64,000 nt of DNA from positions 279,346-343,345 of the forward strand of contig NZ_JAOPKC010000002.1 in NCBI RefSeq assembly GCF_025517535.1. The letters are read 5' to 3'. Position numbers and translations under genes: made by a program. Shown one piece after another: positions 32,600 to 41,208 of this stretch; positions within the stretch are counted from its first letter, which is position 1, and every line of letters starts with the position of its first letter. The notes below the pieces were generated by a model, which saw only the letters and a list, made by a program, of their open reading frames with translations, searched no databases and had not been told where the DNA came from. The stretch comes from Halapricum hydrolyticum (GTDB taxonomy: Archaea > Halobacteriota > Halobacteria > Halobacteriales > Haloarculaceae).

Positions 32600-34843
32600 C
32601 TACGGCCGGTGGCTCGGTCCGAGCACGCCGGGCGTCTCGAAGACTCCGAGCGTCTCGACTTCGACGCGGGTCGCGTGATCCGGCCCGTCGGTTTCGCAGT
32701 TCTCGCCGGTAAAGAGGTTACAGGGGTCGACGGCGTTTCGCAGGTCGACCGTCGCCGACCCGTCGCCGAAGTTGATCACGATGACGACCGACTGCTCGTC
32801 CGTCTCGCGGCCGAACACGACCACGTCGTCGGGATCGACGTTGCTGTGTGGTGCCTGCGCGAGGTCGGCCGCCGGCCCGAGGACGTCCAGTTCGTGATAG
32901 AGGTCGAACAGGTCATGGTAGAACTGGATGTGCTCTGCTGGATACGCATTCCAGTTCATGAACGCCCGCTTGTAGGGGTCGTTCTTGATGTCGTCGTCCG
33001 AGCGGTCGTCGTCATCGTCGAAGGCGCTCTCGCGTGGCCGCCCGTATTCGCCGATGAGTCGCTCCTGCCCGTAGAGGACGAATGGCACGCCAGGCAGCGT
33101 CACGGCGGCGGCCATCGCCGCCCGCTGGGCCTTGGCGACGTTTTCGCGCCGTCCTTCGGTCTTGGCCTCGTAATAGAGGCGTCGCTCGTCGTGGTTCTCG
33201 GTCGTGTTGAGGATCCGGGTAAAGGTCGGGAAGCCGTCGATGAATCGCTGTTCGATCGCCCGGACGAGATCCGAGGCGGGGCGGTCGCCGCGAGCGACGG
33301 CGTGGGCGGCGTCCATGAACCCGGTCGTGTCGAAGTGGGCGTCGAACTCCGATTCGGCGAAGGCGGGCAGCCGCGGGATCGTCTCGTCGAGCAGCATGAA
33401 CTCGCTGTCCATCGCCCGGACGCGCCGGCGCAGTTCCTTCCAGAAGGAGTGGGGCACGCCCCAGGCAATGTCACACCGGAAGGCGTCTACTTTCGGGGCC
33501 CAGTACTCCGCGGCGGCCATGATGTGCTCGCGAAGCGCCACGTTGCCGTAGTTGAGGTTCGGCTGCAGACGCGTCCCGAAGAAGTACGTCGCCGCGGGCG
33601 CGGCGTCGGTTTTGGTTCCGTCGGCCCGCCGGTCAAACCAGTCGAAGTATTTGGAGTTCTCGTTCCACTCTTCGACGTGTGGCAGGACGTACTTGTCCCC
33701 GATGTCCTCGCCCAGTTCGGCGATCGTATCCTGGAAGCGGGGGTTCGTCCAGCCGGCGTGGTTGATCACCAGGTCGAAACACACCCTGATGTCGTGATCG
33801 TGGCAGGTCTCGACGAACCGGTCGTACTCCTCCATCGTGCCCAGGTCCTCGGCGACGTCGAAGTAGTCTTCCGTCGAGTAGGCGTGCGGGCCACCCGGCG
33901 CGCGGTCGACCTGCGCGGACCAGGCGGGAACGATCGGCGTCAGCCAGACGACGTCGATCCCCAGTTCGTCGAGATAGGGGACCTTCTCGGTCAGGAATTC
34001 GAAGTCGGTCTCGCCGGGTTCGCTCGCGAACGAGCGCGTGAAGATCTCGTAGACGACGGCGTCGTCGAGCCATTCAGGCGGACGGTTGGGCAACTCGACG
34101 GTGCCGGCCTCGGGATCGAGGAGGATCTCGTCGACGTTGCCCACGACCTGCCCGTCGTAAGGTGCGGCGAACAGTCGTGCCGGATCGTCGAGCGCGTCGG
34201 CGGGGATCCGGACCTGCTGGCCGACGACTTCGTCCGACTCCGAGGGCGGGGTCGCCACTTCGGTGATCGGCGACTCGATCGTCACGTCCGCAAGCGAGAG
34301 GCTCGTCCCGTCCTCCGGGAGCCACTCGACGGTAAGATCGTCGCGAAAGGCGTTGCTCGTCGGGGACAGTTCCGCGTCGGCCAGCAGGACAAACTCCTCG
34401 CGCTCCTCGTCGTACCGGCCGTCGAGTTCGAGACGGGGTGGCCCGCCGGCGTCGTCGGGGGCTCGCGGAAAGACGCGGACGGTCTGGTGGTATGTCCCGT
34501 CCGGAGCGTCCAGTTCGAAGAGGTACGTGCCCGGCACGTCCGGCTGGAACTCGGCAGTGTGGTGGTCGCCGTGGTCGTACTGCTCGACGTCGTCGTAGGG
34601 CGTCGGCGCGAACTCGACGACTGCGTCGCTGTCCTCGGGTTGCTCGACCAGCGACCACGAGAACGTCTCGGGATCGTAGGGGTCGGGATCGCGTTCGGAC
34701 GCCCCGTCGATCGTCGGCGAGAGGTTGTCCCGATCGAGACCGTGGCGGCTGTCGACGAAGATCGGGTCCACGATCTTCTCGTCGGCGTGCATGAACCGAG
34801 GCGGACCGGGATGGTGGCCGTTCGGGAAGTCTGGCGAAGACAT
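32600..34843 (-). CDS. Intracellular GH13 alpha-amylase-family glycoside hydrolase
   Basis: A 747-residue GH13 enzyme without a signal peptide, so probably cytoplasmic. An N-terminal region (residues 1-270) contains beta-sandwich-like segments; the TIM barrel follows (about 275-650). Region I is DLVINHAGW, region II VDAFRCDIAWG with the nucleophile Asp, region III FMLLDETIPR with the acid/base Glu, and region IV NTTENHDER. This set fits maltogenic/neopullulanase-like or glycogen-degrading amylases; exact specificity is open. The ATG at 34843 (MSSPDFPNGHH) follows a GATATTCGA box. The long opposite-strand frame is not a gene. Confidence 0.9.
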   Translation of the reverse strand: MSSPDFPNGHHPGPPRFMHADEKIVDPIFVDSRHGLDRDNLSPTIDGASERDPDPYDPETFSWSLVEQPEDSDAVVEFAPTPYDDVEQYDHGDHHTAEFQPDVPGTYLFELDAPDGTYHQTVRVFPRAPDDAGGPPRLELDGRYDEEREEFVLLADAELSPTSNAFRDDLTVEWLPEDGTSLSLADVTIESPITEVATPPSESDEVVGQQVRIPADALDDPARLFAAPYDGQVVGNVDEILLDPEAGTVELPNRPPEWLDDAVVYEIFTRSFASEPGETDFEFLTEKVPYLDELGIDVVWLTPIVPAWSAQVDRAPGGPHAYSTEDYFDVAEDLGTMEEYDRFVETCHDHDIRVCFDLVINHAGWTNPRFQDTIAELGEDIGDKYVLPHVEEWNENSKYFDWFDRRADGTKTDAAPAATYFFGTRLQPNLNYGNVALREHIMAAAEYWAPKVDAFRCDIAWGVPHSFWKELRRRVRAMDSEFMLLDETIPRLPAFAESEFDAHFDTTGFMDAAHAVARGDRPASDLVRAIEQRFIDGFPTFTRILNTTENHDERRLYYEAKTEGRRENVAKAQRAAMAAAVTLPGVPFVLYGQERLIGEYGRPRESAFDDDDDRSDDDIKNDPYKRAFMNWNAYPAEHIQFYHDLFDLYHELDVLGPAADLAQAPHSNVDPDDVVVFGRETDEQSVVIVINFGDGSATVDLRNAVDPCNLFTGENCETDGPDHATRVEVETLGVFETPGVLGPSHRP

Positions 34844-35027
34844 CGTTCGTACCGACTTTCGAATATCTCTCCGTATATCCTTTGTGATGTATCGGATATG
34901 CGGAGAAACGGTCGGGTGACTCGGCAGATGGGGTACCTGTCCCCGGAACTCGCCGTGGCGCAAGACGGCCGATCGAACGACTGCCCCTTCCGGAAGGCCT
35001 TTGCTCGCGAGTCACCAGTGCTGGCGT

Positions 35028-35540
35028 GTGAGCAGCGAGCAACACCGACGCGTCACAGTCCACGGCGACAAGGAAGTCGTCGTGGAGTTCGACCCCGAGC
35101 TCACCTTCGAGTGCGTCGATGAGTGCACGTGGTGTTGCCATCACGGGGTGTTGCTGTACGAGCAGGACTTCTTCAAGCTGGCCAACCACGCCAGTCTCAG
35201 CGACGCGACCGTCCAGCGCAAGGGCACGGACTTCATCAAGCGCGAGCCGAAAGACCGTGACGAACACGTCGACGTCGACGGGCAGGCCTGCTACTTCCTG
35301 CGGGAGGACGGCCTCTGTGAACTCCACGCCGAGCACGACTGGAAGCCCGCCCGGTGTTCGACGTTTCCCCTGGAAGTCTCCGTCGAGGACGGTGAGATCC
35401 ACGTCTCCGTCAGGGACAAGGCCCGGGAGTACTGTGACGGGCTGCACGTCAGCGACCGCCGCGTGATCGACAACCTGGAGGCGTTCCTGCCCGAGGTACT
35501 GTGGGAGCTTGACGATCCGACGACGCGGAAAGAACTCTAG
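35028..35540 (+). CDS. YkgJ-family cysteine cluster protein
   Basis: A 170-residue protein with the CxxxC-x-CC type cluster (FECVDECTWCCHHGVLL), later Cys in GQACYFLREDGLCELH and KPARCSTFPLE, and YCDGLHV. Family members bind Zn or an Fe-S cluster through these eight Cys; the role is not known. It starts at GTG 35028 (VSSEQHRRVTVH), with a CCTTTGC promoter-like box about 26 bases upstream. Divergent from the amylase. Confidence 0.85.
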   Translation: MSSEQHRRVTVHGDKEVVVEFDPELTFECVDECTWCCHHGVLLYEQDFFKLANHASLSDATVQRKGTDFIKREPKDRDEHVDVDGQACYFLREDGLCELHAEHDWKPARCSTFPLEVSVEDGEIHVSVRDKAREYCDGLHVSDRRVIDNLEAFLPEVLWELDDPTTRKEL

Positions 35541-35563
35541 CAGTACTGTCAGCGACGCACGCC

Positions 35564-36946
35564 CTACTCGCGTTCGCCTGCACCGACGGCGCTCTCACCG
35601 ACGGGCGTCTGTCCCTCGATCAGTTCCTTGCCGCCCATGTAGGGTCGCAGCGGTTCGGGGACCGTGACGGTGCCGTCGTCGTTCTGGTAGTACTCCAGGA
35701 TGGCGACCATCACGCGCGGGAGCGCGAGCCCGGAGCCGTTGAGCGTGTGGACGTACTCGGCGGACTCGTGGCGCTCGGGCCGGTAGCGGATCCCGGCGCG
35801 GCGAGCCTGGAAGTCCTCGAAGTTCGACACCGAAGAGACTTCCAGCCACCGCCCGCCCTCTTCGGGGCCGTCCGTCATGTCGTCGGCGGGGGCCCACACC
35901 TCGATGTCGTACTTCTTGGCCTGGGTGAATCCCATGTCACCGGTACACATCTCCAGCACGCGATAGGGCAGATCGAGCCGATCGAGCACTTCTTCGGCCT
36001 CTTCGAGCAGTCCCTCCAGGCGGTCGTAGCTGTCCTCCGGGCGGACGAAGTTGACCATCTCGACCTTGTTGAACTGGTGGACGCGGACGATTCCGCGGGT
36101 CTCGGTGCCGTGTTCGCCGGCCTCGCGTCGGAAGTTGGGCGTGTACGCCTGGTACTTCAGCGGGAGGTCGTCGTCCAGCAGGATCTCGTCGCGGTGCATG
36201 TTCGTCACCGGGACCTCCGCGGTGGGACAGAGCCACAGATCGTCGTCGTCGTAGGGTTCGTCGTTACCGCCACCGAGACGGTAGGCGTCCTCGACGAACT
36301 TGGGGAACTGCCCGGTCCCCTCCATGGACTTCGATCGGACGGGGATCGGCGGGAAGACCTCGCGGTAGCCCTGCTCGCGGTGGACGTCCCGCATGAACTC
36401 GATGAGCGCGTGCTCCAGCCGGGCGGCCTCGCCTTTCAGGAAGTAAAAGCCGCCGCCGGAGACTTTCGCACCGCGGTCGAAATCGAGGATGTCCAGTTCC
36501 TCGCCGAGATCGTAGTGAGGGTCGATTTCCGCCGGCAGGTCCCGAAGCTCGTCGAATCCGCGCCGATAGCGTTTGACGTTGTCGCTCTCGTCCTCGCCGA
36601 CCGGGACGTCCTCGTGGGGGATCTGGGGAATCTCGAGCAGCGCCTGCTCCAGTTTCGCTTCCAGTTCGTCGGCACGCTCCTCGATGTCCTGTAGCTCGTC
36701 TTTGAGTTCCTGAGAGCGCTCGATGGCCTCCTGGGCTTCCTCCTCTTTTCCTTCCTGCTTCAGTTCGCCGATCTGACTGGAAATCTCGTTGCGCTCGTGG
36801 CGCAGGCTGTCCCCTTCGGCCTTCAGATCGCGCCACTGCTCGTCGATTTCGAGGATGCGATCGAGATCGACCCCCTCGACGCCCTTCTTCTCGATGGCGT
36901 CGCGGATCTGCTCGGGGTTCTCCCGCAGATACTGCCGTGGAATCAT
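35564..36946 (-). CDS. serS: Seryl-tRNA synthetase
   Basis: A 460-residue class II aminoacyl-tRNA synthetase that charges tRNA-Ser (and tRNA-Sec if present). The N-terminal coiled-coil arm (about 30-110, EGDSLRHERNEISSQIGELK) contacts the tRNA long arm. Class II motifs are visible: FRREAGEHGTETRGIVRVHQ (motif 2 region) and LNGSGLALPRVMVAILEYYQ (motif 3). It is the common SerRS type, not the rare methanogen type. ATG 36946 starts MIPRQYLRENPEQI. Confidence 0.97.
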   Translation of the reverse strand: MIPRQYLRENPEQIRDAIEKKGVEGVDLDRILEIDEQWRDLKAEGDSLRHERNEISSQIGELKQEGKEEEAQEAIERSQELKDELQDIEERADELEAKLEQALLEIPQIPHEDVPVGEDESDNVKRYRRGFDELRDLPAEIDPHYDLGEELDILDFDRGAKVSGGGFYFLKGEAARLEHALIEFMRDVHREQGYREVFPPIPVRSKSMEGTGQFPKFVEDAYRLGGGNDEPYDDDDLWLCPTAEVPVTNMHRDEILLDDDLPLKYQAYTPNFRREAGEHGTETRGIVRVHQFNKVEMVNFVRPEDSYDRLEGLLEEAEEVLDRLDLPYRVLEMCTGDMGFTQAKKYDIEVWAPADDMTDGPEEGGRWLEVSSVSNFEDFQARRAGIRYRPERHESAEYVHTLNGSGLALPRVMVAILEYYQNDDGTVTVPEPLRPYMGGKELIEGQTPVGESAVGAGERE

Positions 36947-37039
36947 TGTGCGTGACTTCTGGGTGACGGGTGAAAATCGTAGCGATACCGTGGCCCGGTG
37001 TGACACGCAGCGACAGGGGGTCGTGACGTCAGTGACCGA

Positions 37040-37348
37040 TCACAGCCACAGCAGCTGCGCGTGGCGGGTTCCCTCGAGTTCCATGACGTGGTCCTCGTCG
37101 ACGAACCCCTCTTCGATCGCCAGCTCGACGGCAGTGTCGCCGACGAGATTCGCCGTCGAACAGCGTGCGAGACTCGCCGCGACGGTGTCCGGATCTGCCG
37201 GCTCGCCGTCGTAGAACTCCTCGGTGACGGTCAGCGAGACGTCGTCGTTCTCGAACGTCTCGCCGAGGACGTCGGCGTCGCAGACGGCGACGAGCAACCC
37301 TTCCTGGGTGTCTCGCTCGGAGAGCAGCAGGCTGGATTCGGTCGCCAT
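37040..37348 (-). CDS. DUF424 family protein
   Basis: A 102-residue archaeal DUF424 protein (LLLSERDTQEGLLVAVCDAD; DVLGETFEN). Function unknown; the family is widespread in archaea. Its start is 3 bases after the stop of the TPR gene, so they form an operon (TPR first). Confidence 0.88.
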   Translation of the reverse strand: MATESSLLLSERDTQEGLLVAVCDADVLGETFENDDVSLTVTEEFYDGEPADPDTVAASLARCSTANLVGDTAVELAIEEGFVDEDHVMELEGTRHAQLLWL

Positions 37349-37351
37349 CGG

Positions 37352-38083
37352 TCACTCCATGAGCCGCTCTTGCTGTTCGGCACGCAACTCCTCGGCTTCC
37401 TCGGCGACCTCCTCGGCGCGGTCGTACTCGCCGGTCTCCTCGAGCGCCCGTGCCTTCTCTTCGAGGACCTCCGCGTTTCTGAATCCGAGACGGGTCGCGT
37501 TGTCGAAGGCGGTGAGCGCCTCTTCGGCGAGCCCGCGCTCAAGCAGGAAGAAGCCACGATTGTACCACGCCTGTCCGGAACGCTCGTCGATCTCGACGGC
37601 GCGTTCGGCGTGTTCCAGCGCCTGCTCGCCCCGTCCGGACTCCCAGAGCGCATAGGCCAGGTTCGTCTCGGCGGCGGCAGCGTGTTCCGACTCGTCGTCG
37701 ATCCGGAGTGCCTCTCTGTACGCCCCGACCGCCTGGTCGTACTCCTCCAGCTGTGCGTGCGCGACCCCCTTGTTCACCCACGCCTCCTGTTCGAGGCCGT
37801 CGTCCTCGGCGAATCGGGCGGCCCGCTCGAAGGCATCGACCGCCTGCTCGTGGCGGTTGATCCCCATGTAGCTGAGCCCGACGTCGAGCAGCTGCTCGGC
37901 GTCGACCTGTTCGGGGCCGACGTTGTGCTCGTCGAGCATGTCCGCCAGCGCGCGGCTATCGACGGGATCGACCCGGTCGGGGTCGACCTCAAGCTCGGGC
38001 GGGTCGAGATCGAACCCCTCGTAGGGGTCGCCGAATCCCTGCCCCTCCGAGAAGTCGTGATCGCGGCGTTCGTCGTCAGTCAT
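37352..38083 (-). CDS. Tetratricopeptide-repeat protein
   Basis: A 243-residue soluble protein. About four TPR units span residues 60-240 (LLDVGLSYMGINRHEQAVDA, EAWVNKGVAHAQLEEYDQAV, AAAAETNLAYALWESGRGEQ, QAWYNRGFFLLERGLAEEAL). TPRs mediate protein-protein contact; the partner is unknown. Upstream of DUF424 with a 3-base gap, and divergent from thpR. Confidence 0.88.
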   Translation of the reverse strand: MTDDERRDHDFSEGQGFGDPYEGFDLDPPELEVDPDRVDPVDSRALADMLDEHNVGPEQVDAEQLLDVGLSYMGINRHEQAVDAFERAARFAEDDGLEQEAWVNKGVAHAQLEEYDQAVGAYREALRIDDESEHAAAAETNLAYALWESGRGEQALEHAERAVEIDERSGQAWYNRGFFLLERGLAEEALTAFDNATRLGFRNAEVLEEKARALEETGEYDRAEEVAEEAEELRAEQQERLME

Positions 38084-38136
38084 ACTCCGACGTTGGCGAA
38101 CCAGAGGGTTAAGGGCTACGTCACAGACATACGCGT

Positions 38137-38694
38137 ATGAGCAAGCGACTGTTCGTCAGCGTCGATCTCGACGGGCTGGCCGACGAAGTTTCGGCCGTCC
38201 TGGAACTGTTCGAGGGCGCCAGTGGACTGAACTTCGTCGACCCCGAGCAGGCCCACGTCACGCTGAAGTTCCTCGGCGACACCGGCGAGGACCGCGTCCC
38301 GGAACTGATCGACGAACTGGAGAGAGCCGTCGAGACCGCCGACGTCGACCCCTTCCCGGCGCAGTTCGGCGGGCTCGGCGTGTTCCCCAGCCTGGAGTAC
38401 ATCAGCGTCGTCTGGCTCGGGGTTCGGGAAGGCGGGGACCAGCTAACTACCCTGTACGAGGCGATCGAAGATCGGACCGTCGCGATGGGCTTCGATCCGG
38501 AAGATCACGACTTCACGCCGCACGTCACGCTCGCGCGGATGAACCACGCCGGCGGCAAGGAACTCGTTCAGGATGTTGTCGAACAGCGCGATCCGGACGC
38601 TGGCTCGCTCCGCGTCGAGGACGTCCGGCTCACCGAGAGCGTTCTCACCGACGACGGGCCCGTATACTCGACGCTCGAATCGTTCGAGTTATAA
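38137..38694 (+). CDS. thpR: RNA 2',3'-cyclic phosphodiesterase (LigT/ThpR type)
   Basis: A 185-residue 2H phosphoesterase that opens 2',3'-cyclic phosphates on RNA to 2'-phosphates and can reverse-ligate tRNA halves. The two HxT active-site motifs are AHVTLKFLG (near residue 45) and PHVTLARM (near 128). The start at 38137 (MSKRLFVSVDL) fits the family. Divergent from the TPR gene. Confidence 0.94.
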   Translation: MSKRLFVSVDLDGLADEVSAVLELFEGASGLNFVDPEQAHVTLKFLGDTGEDRVPELIDELERAVETADVDPFPAQFGGLGVFPSLEYISVVWLGVREGGDQLTTLYEAIEDRTVAMGFDPEDHDFTPHVTLARMNHAGGKELVQDVVEQRDPDAGSLRVEDVRLTESVLTDDGPVYSTLESFEL

Positions 38695-38824
38695 TTTTTC
38701 AATCACAAACTAGGGGCAGTCTTGGTCCTGAAAAGCGCAGTTAGGCGGGCCGAACGACTTAGGCCGGCCAAAGTGATAATATTGCTGATAAGTCTTAAGT
38801 GTCCCAAGCCCATACTCGGGAGTG

Positions 38825-39637
38825 ATGGATATCTGGTTCAATCTGACGCTGGTGTTCGTCGCGGGATTTATCACCGCGCTGGCGACCGGGCTGGGCGCGA
38901 TCCCGTTCTTTCTGGTCGACGAGATCAGCGACCGCTGGAACGTGGGGCTGTGGGGCCTCGCGTCCGGGATCATGGTCGCGGCGTCGGTGTTCGGCCTGAT
39001 CCTCGAAGGGCTGGAAAACGGCGGCGGTCAGCCGGTTCCAAAACTCGTCGCCGGCCTCCTCACTGGCGTCGTGCTCGTCGTCGTGAGCCACCGGATCCTC
39101 CAGGACAGTGACCTCGACCCCAGGGAGTACGAGGAGGCGGATTTCAAGAAACTCGTCCTCATCCTCGGTATTCTGACGGTACACAGCTTTCCCGAGGGCG
39201 TCGCGGTGGGCGTGTCGTTCGCGGAGTTGGGATTCGAGGGCGTCGAGGGGTTCGTGATCGCGGGGCAACTCGTGCCGCTGCTCGCAGTGTTCATGACGGT
39301 CGCGATTTCGATCCACAACGTCCCGGAGGGGATCGCGATCTCGATCCCGCTGCGGGCGATGGACGTCAGCGAATGGCGGATGGTCGGCTGGGCGATTTTC
39401 TCCAGCCTGCCACAGCCGATCGGGGCCGTGATCGCGTTCGCGTTCGTCCGGCTCGCACGGGAGTTTCTACCCTTTGGTTTCGGGTTCGCCGCCGGGGCGA
39501 TGATCTACCTCGTGCTTACGGAGTTCGTTCCGGAAGCGCTTGATCAGGGTTCTGATCTGCCCGGCGGCGGGCGTCGTGAGCTAACTGCCGGTATCCTTTC
39601 CGGGATCGCGTTGATGGCGCCACTGGCGTTCATCTAG
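38825..39637 (+). CDS. ZIP-family divalent metal transporter
   Basis: A 270-residue membrane protein with eight hydrophobic segments. The metal-site motifs of the ZIP/GufA branch are HSFPEGVAVGVS and HNVPEGIAISI. It should import Zn, Fe or Mn into the cytoplasm. A GTG immediately upstream at 38822 is an alternative start; both fit a CTTAAGTG box about 27 bases upstream. Directly downstream lies a candidate MITE. Confidence 0.91.
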   Translation: MDIWFNLTLVFVAGFITALATGLGAIPFFLVDEISDRWNVGLWGLASGIMVAASVFGLILEGLENGGGQPVPKLVAGLLTGVVLVVVSHRILQDSDLDPREYEEADFKKLVLILGILTVHSFPEGVAVGVSFAELGFEGVEGFVIAGQLVPLLAVFMTVAISIHNVPEGIAISIPLRAMDVSEWRMVGWAIFSSLPQPIGAVIAFAFVRLAREFLPFGFGFAAGAMIYLVLTEFVPEALDQGSDLPGGGRRELTAGILSGIALMAPLAFI

Positions 39638-39642
39638 CGTCA

Positions 39643-39778
39643 TAGTGATTGCTGTACCGATTTACCGGTACGACCGACACCTGCAGACTCGCTTCGCTCG
39701 ACTTCCGAGCCCTGTCTCACGTCGTTCGACAGGACGACACCGTGCGGTCGACCCGGCAGGGACGTCCAGCAATCACTA
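39643..39778. repeat. 136-bp candidate MITE with 12-bp terminal inverted repeats
   Basis: The ends TAGTGATTGCTG and CAGCAATCACTA are perfect inverted repeats. Inside, CCTGTC and GACAGG around 39711-39733 can form a hairpin. No gene fits. It lies 5 bases after the ZIP transporter stop and before the zinc-finger gene. No parent IS is in this window, so origin from an IS by internal deletion is inference. Confidence 0.6.
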
Positions 39779-39860
39779 CACCATACCCAACTATATCGGG
39801 CCAAGGGTATTGCCTCCACATCTCTAACGGTAGGTTGCCGGCAGCGACCGGCGGAGTCGA

Positions 39861-40022
39861 ATGCCAACCTGTAACCACTGCAACGCACACGTCTCGGATC
39901 AGTTCGCGCGTGTCTTCGCAAACGAGTTCGGCGAGATACTCGCGTGCCCGAACTGCTCGGCAAACGCGGGGATCGCAGAGGTAGCGCAGCAGCGCGCCCG
40001 CGAAGTATCGAATGCCGGGTGA
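39861..40022 (+). CDS. 53-residue zinc-finger protein (DUF7563-like)
   Basis: Reading ATG 39861: MPTCNHCNAHVSDQFARVFA, then CPNC and a short helical tail ending VSNAG. Two CxxC pairs form a zinc-binding knuckle seen in small haloarchaeal proteins. It ends at 40022 and overlaps the start of the GIY-YIG gene by 11 bases, so the two are probably coupled. Function unknown. Confidence 0.75.
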   Translation: MPTCNHCNAHVSDQFARVFANEFGEILACPNCSANAGIAEVAQQRAREVSNAG

Positions 40023-40266
40023 TCACTACGTTTACATCGTGCAGTGTAGCGACGACACGTTCTATACCGGGTACACGACCGACGTCCAGCGTCGAGTCGC
40101 CGAGCATCAGGCCGGAAACGGTGCGAAGTACACGCGCGGACGCACGCCGGTCGAACTCGTCCACGTGGAATCGTACGACAGCAAAAGCGAGGCGATGTCC
40201 CGCGAATACGAGATCAAACAGCTCTCACGAGCTGATAAAGAGCGGCTGATCGACGGCCAGACGTGA
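40012..40266 (+). CDS. GIY-YIG nuclease-superfamily protein
   Basis: An 84-residue UPF0213/YhbQ-type protein. The GIY-YIG-like element is YVYIVQCSDDTFYTGYTTDV, with the Arg of QRRVAEHQ and the Glu of EAMSREYEIKQL as likely catalytic residues. Standalone members are thought to act on nucleic acids; role uncertain. Coupled to the preceding zinc-finger gene. Confidence 0.9.
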   Translation: MPGDHYVYIVQCSDDTFYTGYTTDVQRRVAEHQAGNGAKYTRGRTPVELVHVESYDSKSEAMSREYEIKQLSRADKERLIDGQT

Positions 40267-40276
40267 CGCGGGCTCA

Positions 40277-41011
40277 TCAAAGAGGTGTGAGTACGATGTC
40301 CGTGGCCTCGTAGTCCTCGAAGTATGCGCCGTGTCCGCCCATCGTTACCCGCCCCTCCTCGTCGGTGTGGCCGACAAGTCCGATTTCCCCGAAAAACGAG
40401 TTCGTGCTGGGCTCGGCGAAGCTCTGTCGGACGGTTGTGAGCTGGCCTTCCATCGTCTCCCAGGTCGAATCCTCCTCAGCAGGGGCCTCTCGAACGCGTG
40501 CCCTGAACCCGACGGCGTTTCCTTCGCGGAGATGGAGTGCCGTGTTGAGTGCCGCATCCCGGAGGTTCGCGGTCTCATAGGGTAGCGACCGCGCATCCGT
40601 GGTGTACACTTCTTCGCTTTCGTCCCAGTGCTGCGACATGAACTGCATGAACGCCAGCCCGTAGAGCCGCTCCGTGTCGAACTCGAGCCCGATCACCTCG
40701 TCTTCCTCTTCGTTAGGCATGCCGATGACACCCGCCTGCTGGTCGACCGTGAGCAGCGTATCGAGTTCCTGATCCCAGGCTCGCACAAGCGTCGCCGTGT
40801 CTTCGAAGTCGTACGTGGCTGCCTCTTCTCCGTCGCTGTAGAGACACAGCGCGATAAACGTCCCCTCGGCGTAGCTCTCCGCCAGCGTGTCTTCGATCTG
40901 TTCGTAGACCTCCGGGGAGGTCCCGATCAGGATCTCGTGAGACGCCGCTTCGACCCGGTCCTCGATGCTCGACAGCAGTTGATCGTTCGTGTGGATGTCT
41001 TGTACCTGCAT
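40277..41011 (-). CDS. TrmB-type sensor domain protein without HTH
   Basis: About 244 residues matching the C-terminal part of TrmB regulators: a PLD-like domain (HTNDQLLSSIEDRVEAASHE then ILIGTSPEVYEQIEDTLAES) and the TrmB C-terminal sugar-binding domain (GNAVGFRARVREAPAEEDST; EGQLTTVRQSFAEPS). The usual N-terminal winged helix is absent, and none is readable upstream. The protein may sense a ligand without binding DNA. The ATG at 41011 is used; a GTG at 41032 is also possible. Divergent from a cytosolic transducer, hinting at a joint signalling role. Confidence 0.82.
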   Translation of the reverse strand: MQVQDIHTNDQLLSSIEDRVEAASHEILIGTSPEVYEQIEDTLAESYAEGTFIALCLYSDGEEAATYDFEDTATLVRAWDQELDTLLTVDQQAGVIGMPNEEEDEVIGLEFDTERLYGLAFMQFMSQHWDESEEVYTTDARSLPYETANLRDAALNTALHLREGNAVGFRARVREAPAEEDSTWETMEGQLTTVRQSFAEPSTNSFFGEIGLVGHTDEEGRVTMGGHGAYFEDYEATDIVLTPL

Positions 41012-41175
41012 CCGATTGTCCGACGGTTGCACGATCGGATAGATAAGCGTTGTCGTGCGAATATCACATTTCGTATCGACTGCTCAGGCCCGCTCCTGCC
41101 CTTGTGTCTGCCCGAATGCCTCTGTTTTCCATCAGGCGGAGTGTCCGGAGTGTCAGACCTGATAATCACGAACAC

Positions 41176-41183
41176 TTTTTAAG
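41176..41183 (+). promoter_or_regulatory. TATA-like box of the transducer gene
   Basis: TTTTTAAG, about 30 bases before the ATG at 41209. Confidence 0.5.
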
Positions 41184-41208
41184 TACGGTGGGAACACAAC
41201 GCCGTATA

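Noticed and set aside
32609..35122. 837-codon plus-strand open frame
   Set aside because: It is the shadow of the GH13 amylase on the opposite strand; its composition (Val/Asp/Gly/Arg-rich, no motif) is typical of antisense frames in GC-rich DNA.
35747..36694. 315-codon plus-strand frame
   Set aside because: Antisense to serS, with no motif or promoter.
37061..38140. 359-codon plus-strand frame
   Set aside because: Antisense to DUF424 and TPR genes, both of which have clear family features.
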